From Nelumbo lutea (Eukaryota > Streptophyta > Magnoliopsida > Proteales > Nelumbonaceae), in the NCBI GenBank assembly GCA_022828595.1, contig JAKGHH010000008.1, positions 742,728 to 806,727 of the forward strand: a stretch of 64,000 nucleotides of DNA, given 5' to 3'. Position numbers and translations under genes: made by a program. Below, piece after piece: positions 47,301 through 59,300 of the stretch. The notes beneath the pieces are model-generated. The model made no database searches. It was given only the letters and a program-made list of their open reading frames with translations, and was not told the origin of the DNA. How positions within the stretch are numbered: position 1 is the stretch's first letter; each line of letters starts with the position of its first letter.

Positions 47301-50300
47301 TTGTCTTTCTTTCGGGTGATTGCTTATCACCTTCCTTGTATCTTCTTTTATTGTTTCAATAAATTTTATGGTTATCTTCAAAAAAGAAAGGAGACTGAGG
47401 AAATAAGTTGTGCACAAAACACTTAAACTAACGACATGGATGGGAATGGAGTAGAAAGGAGATTGAGGGAACAAGAACTGGTATGGAGCTTGAAACTATA
47501 ACACTTCAATTAGCATGTGGTAATTAAGTAAAAACTACGTCAGCCAAAAAACATTAAAGCATATTTATTTGGAACAATAAGCTATGTGCCACCTCCAATT
47601 GATGCTTGTTCTTCCTCTTTGCAACTCCATTTTGTTGTGGGGCTCTAAGACATGGGCTCTGAAGTAGTATACCTTCATCAACCAAGACTTTGGTCAAGTC
47701 ACCACTATAATACTCCTTGGAATTGTCAAATTGCATATTTCGTATCTCAAACATGAAATTGAGTGAATACATTGAAAATTTTGAATAATCTAGGGAACTT
47801 CATCTTGAGACTGTGTTAGGTAAATCCAGTGTAGTCATCACTTTTTTTGGAAAGATTACTGAGTGTAGTCATCAATAAAACTAATAAAGTATCATTAAGA
47901 ATTAATGGAAGCAGGACCCCGTATATCAGATTGCACAAAATAAAATAGACATGTTTTATTAGCAAAAGGAAAGGGTTTCTACAATGTTTGCCTGCTGAAG
48001 TACCAGTTAGAAGAAGAAAGAAGGAACCAGGAGAAAAAAGAGAAGAAATCAAAGAAGAAACAGTTTTGATATATTTCCAATTCAAAACATAATATACAAC
48101 CTAACATATTGCTAGATTTATAAGAAACCTAAAAAAACTGAAAATTACAATCAATCTCCTATTAAATATGAAAATCAAACGTAACCCCTCTGAGAAAAGA
48201 AAATTACAAATAAACCCAAATTCTACATTAAACGAAATAAATCCTAAAATAATGTCAGCTGTGTCTAGTGTAAGTGGGAAATGTGTGTGGCTCATCAGTT
48301 TCAATGTGATCTCCATCATTGCCTAACTGTCAAGTTTAGACAATTACACTCAAGATATGGCATAGACATGGACTTAAAAACAATTAGTGAACAAACTTTT
48401 AACAAAGAAAAAGGCAAGTGACCTAATCGAAAATGCCATAGGTAAATTGGATTCTTATTACAATGATAAACACAAGTTTCAGGAAGAAAATTATATGAAA
48501 TTTTAAGGATTTTGTAATACTACTGATAGAAAGGAGATTAATAGGTGTGCTAGAGCAGCCCTGGTTTGGACAGTTTGGGAGGAGAGGAATGCCAGAATTT
48601 TTAATGAGAAAGAAAGAAATGTGGGACGCTTTGTTGGATTGTGTTGTGAGTAGGGTTGTTCACTGGATTAACACTATGGATCTCTTTTCCCACCTATCTT
48701 TTGATGACATATGGAGGAATTGGGAAGCTGTAGCTAAGAGCTCAGCCAACTATAACAGGGCTGTGTCAGTTTGGTTACCACTTGAGGAAGGCTTTATAAA
48801 ACTCAACTTTGATGGTAGCAGTCTAGGAAACCCTAGGCCTTCTGGAATTGGGGGTCTTCAAAAACAACTAAGGAAATTCCATTGCTTTATATTTGGGTCA
48901 TAGTTTTCAAGGCGCCAAGGTGAGGCTAGGCGACAGGGGGTGCCTTGTCGCCTAGGCAGTGGATTTTTTTAAAGTAAAAACCACATATGATAGGGTAGTT
49001 CCCTAGGTTCCATAACCATCTTTCCTTAATAACTATCCATAATTTTCATAAGAAAATTATAAGCTTCATTTTAAGTCTAGAAAATCAACATATTTATGAG
49101 AAGAAAAAGAAGAAAGAAAAGAATATTAAAAAAATATAGGGGCTGAACCCCTATTTTTGTCATAGGAAAAGAAGAAAAGAAGAAGTGCAAGAAGAAATTG
49201 TGTTGATTAGACAAAGTTCTTCTCTTATTGGTTCAGATTTTGAAGTCTTTGAGGGTTCAATACAGCAGTTAGCAATGTTTGTGTTGATTAAACCCTAACA
49301 AATAAGAAAATAATAAAAAGAAATTAGTTTACAAACACAAAAATGAATGTTCTTATTTAATAATGTCTATTTTATAATTATATTCTAAAAAAAATAACAA
49401 TATAAAATTGTTTTATATGACAGTATACAAAACTGCTTGGCAACTGGGCTAGGTGAGTCTCCAAGGGCGCCTTGTCGCCTAGGCGTCGCCTTGACAACTG
49501 TGATTTGGGTCCAGTAGGATTGGGGGGCTTGAGAAATGCTGATTTTCAAGCAGTTTTACAAAGGGTACAGATTGCTAGAGAATTGAGCTTTGACATACCA
49601 CTCATTGTAGGGGATTCCAAGTTGGTTCTTGGGTGGCTGAATGAGCTGGCCTCAGTAATTTGGATTTTGGATTTGTAGGGATGCTATTCAATAGGTTTAA
49701 ATGGCTGATCTAAAACATGGTTATAAGAATTCAATGTGAAAGGAGGTTTGCAAATAGGATGGCTGATTAGCTAGGCGAGGGGTGAATAGAGACTATCTGT
49801 ACTGGACTCAATTGTAATTTGTCCTTTGCATTTGAGGCTGCATCTTGCACCTCTGGTTGGAAAGTTTTGATTGTAAAATTCTTTGTTTTATTTATTTGAA
49901 TGAAATATCTTTTACCTATCAGTTATCACAAAGAAAAAAAAAAAAAGAAACCAATCCGAAATACAAGAAGCAAAAAGGGCAGGAGATTAGCAAGTGATAG
50001 CATGTTTAATTAGGATAGAATCTTCACCTCTATCATCTAAGCCTTGTTCCAACTATATGGGGTCAACTGAATGAATCATGTTTTTGCCATTCTGTTCTGT
50101 TTAGCGCCATATGCATTGTTAAATTATTGACACTTAAATGATTTCTTATTACAACCAAGTTCTTTTTTGTACTAGCTCTTCTAGCACCTTCAACTTGTAC
50201 AGATCACTTTTTCTAACAGTTGCTGTAGATGGTCTTAAATGCACACAACCAAACCATCTCAATCTACTTCCTTTCATTTTATCACCTATTGGAGCTGCTC

Positions 50301-53300
50301 CTAGGTTTTTTTGTATGACCATTTGTTGGACTTGCTGTTTCTTGATTGCCCAACACCCTGCTCCATACAACATAGCTGGCCTTACAGCCGTTTTATAGAA
50401 CTTTCCTTTTAGGCTTTTATCTGAACTGGTATTTACCTATCGCATAAGGCTCTAGATGTAACCCTCCATTTTGCGCACCCCCTCTAATTCTATGGGTGGC
50501 ATCCTCCTCAATCTGTTCTTTGTTATGAATTATTGAACCAATGTAATTGAAAAGGTAACATTTAATTATCTATTGGTCTCCATAAGTGCACCTTAGTTTT
50601 CTACCCTATTATTATTAAATTTATATTGCATATATTCTGTTTTGGTCCTATTTATTTTAAAATCTCGTTTCAAATGTAGTTGTTTATAAACCTAGTTTTG
50701 CATTTAATGCTTTTTTAGTTACATGGCATATATTCTGTTTTACATTGCAAAGATTCTTCACTTTTAGAACAGACATGTGCCTCTCTTCAGTGTGGCATAT
50801 TTCCTTCTTATGAACTAGGCACCATATCAGAAAATTTGGAGAAGAGAAAGAGTAAGCATGTGTTGGTTGTTGATGCTGTTGAAGGATTAACAACCTATGA
50901 GCATGAACTTGTTATGTTGTTATCTTCCAAAAAAAATGTTATGTTGCTGTATGATAAATAATTGCCTTGATGTTCTTTCTTCATGCCAAACTTTGGAAAC
51001 CCTTTTAATTCTTTTTTTCCCCCTTTTCCTGTAAGTTCCTATTTTTCTTGTTTGGTAGCATGTAGCTTACTTATACTTTTTTTTTATTCAACAAGAAATC
51101 TTTTGTAGTTTGAGAACTTAAATTCTTAATTCTGTTGTAGTCAATTGCCAAATTCTTCTCTTTAATTTTGTGGGAGTTATGAATATGTATATCCCTGGGG
51201 GATTGCCTTCGCTCCCCTTTCTGGTTGTATATTGGCTCTTTTTATGCAATAAAATTACCTTACCTTTTCTCAAAAAAATGCCAAATTCTTCTCCCAAAAA
51301 TTTCAGTTCTGTAAACACATCATGAAACCTTTGCCTATCACTAAGCATTGGCTGTTCATTGTCTATTAATCTGGGTGCAGTTTTACAAATGGTTTACAGA
51401 TCTTCAATCAGCGATGAAGTCAGAGGTAAGTGCTAATAGGTTAGTTTTTTCAGCAAATGCTGGAATGGAAAAAATGGGCTTTATTGCGTCTGATGATTTT
51501 TCATTCTATAAACAGACAGAGGAGAAGTATCGCCACTATGTCAATACATTGACAGAACGCATTCAGACATGTGATGATATCCTTCATAAGGTAAGTATTA
51601 ATTATATTGTTTCTAAAGTTTTTTTATAATATGGTATTTCTGCTGGAAAAATATTAGGTTAAGTTAATTTGGGAAAATTTCTGACTGGTTACTTTTTAAG
51701 TTAGACTTCAAACTAAGGAAGCAGGACCGAACCTTTTGTGCAGCTTTTATAGGTTGCAAACTTTTACCGCTAAGTGCTTCCCATATCTTAAATATAGTTG
51801 CATTATATTTTTGATTAATCTCTCTTTCTAATTTTTTATTCCTGTTAGAGAGATAAAACAGCTATTGGGAGAAAGGTCTGGTATGAGGTATATTGGGAAA
51901 ATCCCTCTGTCAAGTGCAAGAGAAGCTTTAGCATAAGCTCTGGTTGTGTTGTGATTATAATGATGGTGGGTGCTTTTGTTTTGAGATAAACACTAATTGA
52001 GTATGCACAAGGGAAAAGGAGTAATAACAGGAGAGGATATGAGGGTGAGATACATCAATAGAGAAAGGAGAAGAAGACAAGAATGGAGGTGAATATACTT
52101 TTATTGTTTTAGGGCAGTGAACATTTAATATTAGTGGGCATATTGAATGCTATGGACCTTTTTATAAAGCCAAACTGCTTATTGGATTCCCTTGCTCTGA
52201 GGCTATTAAGTAAAGTGAAATTTTTGCTTTCTCTTCTGTATAATTTACATCTATTGATTACTTAGAGGCCAATACTTTTCTATAATTGAATGGATATTTT
52301 TCTTGTTCTGTTTTTTTTTTTTTGTATTATATATACATGCTTAGTGTATTGTAGAAGTAAAACTAGTACCTACTTAACCTTGGTTGTGGAATTAGACTTG
52401 AGTTTATCTATGGAGCTGATAGAATCACAGAAATCTAATTGAATGTGTAAAGAGACTGGGCTGAATGGGTCCTAGTATCTTCTCTTGTAATATCTTTTCT
52501 TTTATTGTTGGCTAATGGGCCTCTCTTAATGGGCCTGTTATTTCTTTTTGTTTAATCTCTTTATGTTACTGCCTAGCTGGCCACCCACTTAAGGGCATAC
52601 TTGTCATTACTCTAACTTTAATTCTTAATAAAAAAAGGATTAGAGGAGAAATGGAAGATAATTCGATTATTCTTCTTCTTCCTTCTCTTTTCGCCATCTT
52701 CTTCTCTTGTGTTGCTGTTCTTACTTCTCTTCTTCCTTTTTCTTCTAATCTTCAAATTTACACCTAATATTTGAGGACTGATATACATCTTGGTATTAGA
52801 GCAGGTCTATTTCTTCCTTTTTTTCTTTCTTCTTCTTTTCCCATACACCCTTAGATTAAGAGAGTGTATGGAGAGATAGATTCTCTATAGTTCAGAGGAT
52901 CTCTGGCCTAGTTGGTAGAGGGTTTGGAGAGTTTAAATCTGGCTGGATATTGCCAAGAAGCGGTGCTATTCTGTTGCTGCCCAAAATCCTAGCTGATTAG
53001 AGATTTTTGAAGGTACAGGTAAAGGTGAAGCTTTGGGTGTGGCGCTCTGTGCTTGGGAGGTGTCTTGTCACTCCTAAAGGAGGGCGGTTCAGGTTTGGAA
53101 GAGATTGAGAAGTTCTAGTAGGAGCGACTGCATCTTCTCTCTTCCTCCCTAATAGCTGGACGGAGTAAAATCCTAGTTTTCAAGCATCTGGGTTCTGGTT
53201 TGACTTCAAGTAAGTTTATATAGACAAAATTTTTGGTTCTTTGATTTTCGTTTGATTAATGGAGCCATACGGAAGTGAGTTGAAGCAAGTGCCGGTTTCA

Positions 53301-56300
53301 GGCCTTGGCTTGATAGATTCCGTTTTGACTGGTGTAACCACAATCAAGCTAGATGGGACAAATTATCTTGCTTGGGCACAGTCTATAAGAATTTATGTCT
53401 GTAGTAGAGGAAAACTCGGGTATCTCACAGGTAGTAAAGTGACACCCAAAAAGACAGACCCTGAATTTGAGAAATGGATGCAAGAGAACTATACTGTCAT
53501 AGGATGGTTGGTCAGTTCTATGCAGCCTCATATAAGTCAGCATTATCTTTGGATGTCTTCGACTAAGGCGATATGGGACAGTGTTACTGAGACCTATTCA
53601 CAAAAGTTGAATGTAGCCAGAGTCTATAAGTTGAAAAGTGATGTGAAGAACCTAAGACAGGGGGAGAACAGTGTAGCAATCTACTACTCTATACTGAAAT
53701 CCCTATGGCAAGAAATTGATGTTATGGAGACAGTTGTATGGGAGAGTAAGAATGATGCTGAAATGTATAGGAAGTTGGTGGAGAGAAATAGGGTGTTTGA
53801 ATTTCTCACTGGACTTAACACTGAGTTTGACATCATTAGGCAAAAATCCTGGCCAGAGATGAGGTTACTCTTTTCCAGGCATATGCTATGATAAGCAGTG
53901 AGGAGAGTAGGTGGCAGGTTCAGTTGCAGGGTCCACCTACAAAACACTTTGCACATGTTGGAATAAAGCCAAAGGGTCCTACTGAGAAAAAGGAGCAGAT
54001 ATGTGAATATTGCAAGAAACCGAGGCATACAAAGGACACTTGCTGGAAGCTTCATCATGAGCTTCTTCCTGATAGGTTTAAGAATAACAACAACTCTAAG
54101 AAGGGTAGTCAGGTAGGAAAGCCTAAGGCAGCTAATGTTGCTACAGTACCTGAAGGAGGAAATAAGGGGAGTGAAGAGAAATCAACCATTGAGTAGTAGG
54201 CAGCAATGAAGGCAGATTTTGAAAAGTATGGGAGGCTACTAAATCACTTGGAAACTACTGTTTCTTCATCTCAATCTTCCAGCAACAATACATCATTTTC
54301 ATCAGCATTTGCCCACTCAGGTATTCGTGCTTTTGCAAATCATGCTTCAGTTTTAGGTAATCATAAAATCCCTTGGATTATTGATTCCGGTGCATCAGAC
54401 CATATGACCAGCCTGTCTAATATCTTCTGCTCATACCACCTTCTCTTTGGCAAAGAGAAAATATCCCTTGTTGATGGGTCTCTTGCTCCCATATCTGGTA
54501 AAGGAGATATAAAGACCTCTGACACCCTTTATTTATTCTCTGTCCTTCATGTCCCTAAACTTAACACAAACCTTTTATCTGTTAGTAGCTTAACTAAATC
54601 CATGAATTGCAGCATAACCTTTTTTCCCACTCATTGTGTTTTTTAGGACTTGTAATCTCAGAGGATGATTGGGAGTGGCCATGGGGCGAACGTAATATAC
54701 TTGCTAGACACACCGGATCGAGCTTTGGGACCACCTCATGGAGTTGCCTTAGAGTCAGTTTTGTCAGAGTCTATTAACAAAGTCTTGTTATGTCACTTTC
54801 GGTTTGGTCATTTGTCATTTTCTACTTTGAGTCATTTGTTTCCAGATACGTTTAATGGAGTGTCTTTATCGAGTCTTCATTGTGAGTCGTGTGAACTGGC
54901 AAAGAATTGTAGACATTCTTATTCAGTAAGCTATAAATGATCTCTTTCTCCTTTTCATATTGTTCACTTTGACGTGTGGGGGCCATATCATTTGCCAACT
55001 ATGGGGGGTTACAGGTACTTTATCCTTTTTATTGATGACTACTCTCGTTACACTTGGATTTATCTCATGAAATCCAGGGATGAAGTACCAGCTATTGTGC
55101 AAAAATTTCATGAACTCATCCTCACCCGGTTTAACACGTATCAAAATATTCCGTTCTGATAATGCTAAGGAGTATTTTGAGAGAACCCTCTCCACCTATC
55201 TTGAAACTTTTGGGGTTATTCATCAAAGTTCTTGTTCCTACACTCCACAACAAAACAGGGTGGCGGAAAGGAAGAACAGACATGTGGTTGAAGTTGCTAG
55301 ATCCCTCTTGTTTGCATCTCATGTTCCTGTAAAATTTTGGGGAGATGCTGGTCTTACTGCTACTTTTTTGATCAACCGTATGCCCTCCCGGGTCCTCCGG
55401 GTCCTTGACTTCAAAACCCTCTTTAGCCTTCTCTTCCCGGATGAGGACATTTTTTCTCTTCCTCTCCGTGTTTTTGGGTGCACTTGCTATGTGCATATTC
55501 ACAGTCTCTTTACAGAATGGGTTGCTCAAGGGTAGAGGCCTAATAATTTAATGTGGTATTTTTGTTGCCATCTTGTAGCATCTTTGGTCGATGGGTTGTT
55601 CCTGGTTTGTTGGTCTTTTTATGTTTTGTTTTTGTCATGGAGTTGGACCAAAGTAAGTTTTAATTGGATCTGGGTTATAAGTGGTATGGCGCTTTTGTAT
55701 ATCTGTACATTAATTGTTGGTCTTTGGTTGTGTGCTTAGGCCGCAAATATGACATCAGTTTTATATTCTCATTCTTTTCTTTTCTTTTATATATTTCCAA
55801 TTATTATAAAAAAAACTTTTTTGATTGTTAAATAAAAAAATTTATTAAAAGGAAAGAAAAAAGATTACAAGAAAGGTGACAAGAAATCACCCTAGAGAAA
55901 TAAAAGTAACCCTTCACCCAAGCAAAAAACTTCTGTTTGATTGTAATCTGTTTTAAATCCAAGGTAGAAAACAGAATAGGGAAGCCAATGCTGCACTGGA
56001 TCGTCAGTGTAAAATCAGACTGTTTATAGCTAAAGAACTTGCTTGTCTGCATACTGGTATGGAAGTAACCATAACCTATGGGAATTAAAGAAATAAAACA
56101 TATCCTAGTTTTTGTTGTGGCTGGGATGTCAGAGCAATGTTTAAAACTAAGGCATGTAGCAAGGTCTGGGACCTTTAGATGTGCTGGACTTGTGCCTTAT
56201 TAGTTACCATCTTATTAAGAAAAACACGAAACTAAAATGAGAATAAGTGTAGAACATGCACGAGAGGCAGGTGGCAGCAGAAAAATATGGATCCAGCAAT

Positions 56301-59300
56301 AGAGGATGCGATCCAGGTCCAAGCTTCTCTTCTTTGGGATGCACAGTCTGGAGTGGAATCCACAAATCCTCCCTGAATTCCAAAAAGGCATTAAATATAC
56401 GATTTGTAGGGGCAACATGGTTCTCTTTTGGACTGATAAATGGTGTGCTGACTCCTCCTTAGCTGAGCTTTTTCCTGGACTTCATGAAATTTCCCAGGAC
56501 AAAAAAGCTATGGTAGAGGAAAGCTATGAGCTGGATGATGATGGGGTTACCTGGAGACCGGCCTTTAGAAGGAGCCTGAATTTCTGGGAAACCAATCCCA
56601 TTGCTGAACTACTGGGTATCCTTCACTTTACATCTCCAAATTCTTCAGAAATTGACAAAAGGAATATTACAGGCCTTTTATTCACTGCAAATAAAATTAT
56701 GACATAACTGTACTAAAGATGAATATTACAGGCCTTTTATATTCATGGCTACAACAGGAATATTGGGGTCTTGAGCCACATTTTTTTTTGGATACTGGAC
56801 CCTATTCTCTTAGTTTGATGTTGGAAAGTGCTATATAGCAGGTGTAGGGGGCGTTCTTCAAAATCACCTTGGTGTGGTAGTGGCACTGTTCTCAGGACCA
56901 ATTGGCTTTGGTGACTTAATTCAGGCTGAAATTTTGGCTCTCTGACAAGGTTTAAAACTTGCTGAGCATTTAGGAGCAATAGAACTGGAGATTGAGGGAG
57001 ATCCACTCTTGGTTATATCTTGGGCAAAGAAAATCAATTCAGCACCATCGAAATTCAGATTTTCCCTTAGAGAAATTGACCTACTTGCAAAGAGATTCAA
57101 TTCTAGTTTTGGTTGGGTTAAAAGGGAAGCAAATGGGTTGGTGGATGTTTTAGCCAAGCAGGGTGCTGATTGACCCACTCTTTTCTGGACATTATTGTAA
57201 TCTGTTGTAACTTTGGTTACCTCCTTGCTAGAATGTTTGTACTAAATGAGTATCCTTTAAATTAATGAAAATATTAATTTGTTGCTCAAAAAAAGTGGTA
57301 TGTACAGTCCCTCATTGTACATGAGCAGTTGTATATGCTCAAGGTTCAAAATATCGATACTCCCGATACGCCGGTAGGGGCGTATCGGGCTATATTGGTA
57401 CTTTTATTTATTTATTTTTTCAAAACCATTTCAGGGGGGCCGATTTAAGGCTCCACCCCCTGAACCAGTCCGAACCCCGATACACCCTCTGTAGGGGTGT
57501 ATCGGGGAGCTCCCAAAATGATACGTATCAGTCGATACGGGCCGATATGTGTCGATACTTTGAACCTTCTATATGCTGATAGTTTTGTAATTCTTCAATA
57601 CAATATCATTTGAAAAAAACGAAACATGCACGAGAGGAGCATATTATATACCATAGTTTTCAAGGCCAAGGCGAGGCTTGGGGGGCACCTAGTTGCCTAG
57701 TTGCCTAGGCGATGGATTTTTTATGTTAAAAACATAGATCGTAGGGTAGTTCCCTAGGTACCATAACCATATTTCTTTAATAATTATTCATGATTTTCAT
57801 AAGAAAAGTATAAATTTTATATTGAAGTATAGAAAATCAACATATTCATGAGAAGAAAAAGAAGGAAAATAAAATTCAAAAAATATAGGGGCTGAATCCT
57901 TATTTTTGTTATAGGAAAAGAAAAAAATAAAAAAGTATTGGTAGTAGTAGTAATGTGCTGATTAGATAAAATTTTTAGTTCTTCCTTATTGGTTCAGGTT
58001 TTTAAGTCTTTGAGGGTTCAATGCAGCATTTAGCAATGTTTGTGTTGATTAAACCCTAATAAATAACAAAATAATAAAAAGAAATTAGTATATAAACACA
58101 GAAAATGATTATTTTAGTTTAATAATGTCTATTTTATAATTATAATCTCAAAAAAGAATGAATAATTTTTTTTTTTATAGTAGGAAGTAGTAAACTGTTA
58201 GGCGATTAGGCGAGGCGAGCCTCAAAGGGCGCCTTGTCGCCAAGGTGTCGCCTTGACAACTATGTTATATACACAAATTATTAATTATATGAACAAAAAC
58301 TTTTAAAATATCAATGAGCTTATGGACCATTTAATAGCTATTAGAGTTTTAAATGTAAAATATTATCTCTATAAGTGTGTATATGTACGTAAAGTAATAC
58401 CTCTTTTAATATGTAAAAGAAAGGCGTCTCAAGGTGTGAGGAATGTGCCTTATGCTTTCAGGCATGAGCCTTGAGGCATTTCTTGAGTCTTGCATCTAGG
58501 CGGGCTGCATGGTCTAAGCCTCACTCTTTTTAAAACATAGTGGCTTTGAGTTTTGGCTAGACAATCTGTCTGTATTTCCTATTGATGATGAAATTGTTGC
58601 AGCAACAAAGACTGATAGTTAGCAGGCTCTAGAGCTACAGAGGATGAAGAAGTAAAAATTCATGTACAGGTTGGGATACCACTGTTGGAGATTTTGATTG
58701 GGAATATGCCTGGTTAAGTTGCTTGAACTGGGAAACTTGACTTGCCATTACTAGTGAAGGTGGCAATTTTGAAGGAGATGATGATGGGAGTTTTTGGTGT
58801 GATGTTGAAGGGAATCAGGAGCCCAATGGAAGATGGTTTGTTTCAATAAAAGCTTGCAATAGTATGTGCTTTGGTAGCCTCAGACGGGCATATCATTGAT
58901 GAAATTGTTGATCAATCAAGAGAACGAGCTCATTAATGGTCTCCTTTGTTATAGCCTCACTGAAAGCAGTACTTGGAATTTTTGAAAGGTGATGGCTTTC
59001 CTTTTCATTGTCAATGTGGGTTCTCCATCTTTGGTTGACAGGAGATGAATATGAGGAGGGTTGATTAGTCTAATAGCTATTTGTAGCCCTGGTTAGACTT
59101 AAGGAAAGGACAGATCAGGCACTTATTTGTAACCCTGGAAAATCCCTATATTCTATCTTGAAATGTATCCATATGAGCTATTTTCCCAATTAATTTTGCA
59201 TATCTTGCCATTTTGCCTCTATAATCAGTTGGAAGTTACTATCTTTACAGGTGGATGACACCCTTGATTTGTTCAATGAACTACAACTACAACATCATGC

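Larger units (their letters stand above)
52417..55535 (+). mobile_element. 3'-truncated Ty1/copia retrotransposon
   Basis: The putative 5' LTR 52417-52787 (TGATAGAATCACAG...GACTGATATACA) is followed by a PBS-like TTGGTATTAGAGC at 52790-52802. Gag, protease and the first part of integrase follow. The copy stops at 55535 inside integrase ([11 protein letters not shown]), with no RT, RNase H, PPT or 3' LTR in the window. Confidence 0.7.

Noticed and set aside
50149..50400. Independent host gene on the minus strand
   Set aside because: The peptide is the C-terminus of an RTE LINE with an internal deletion.
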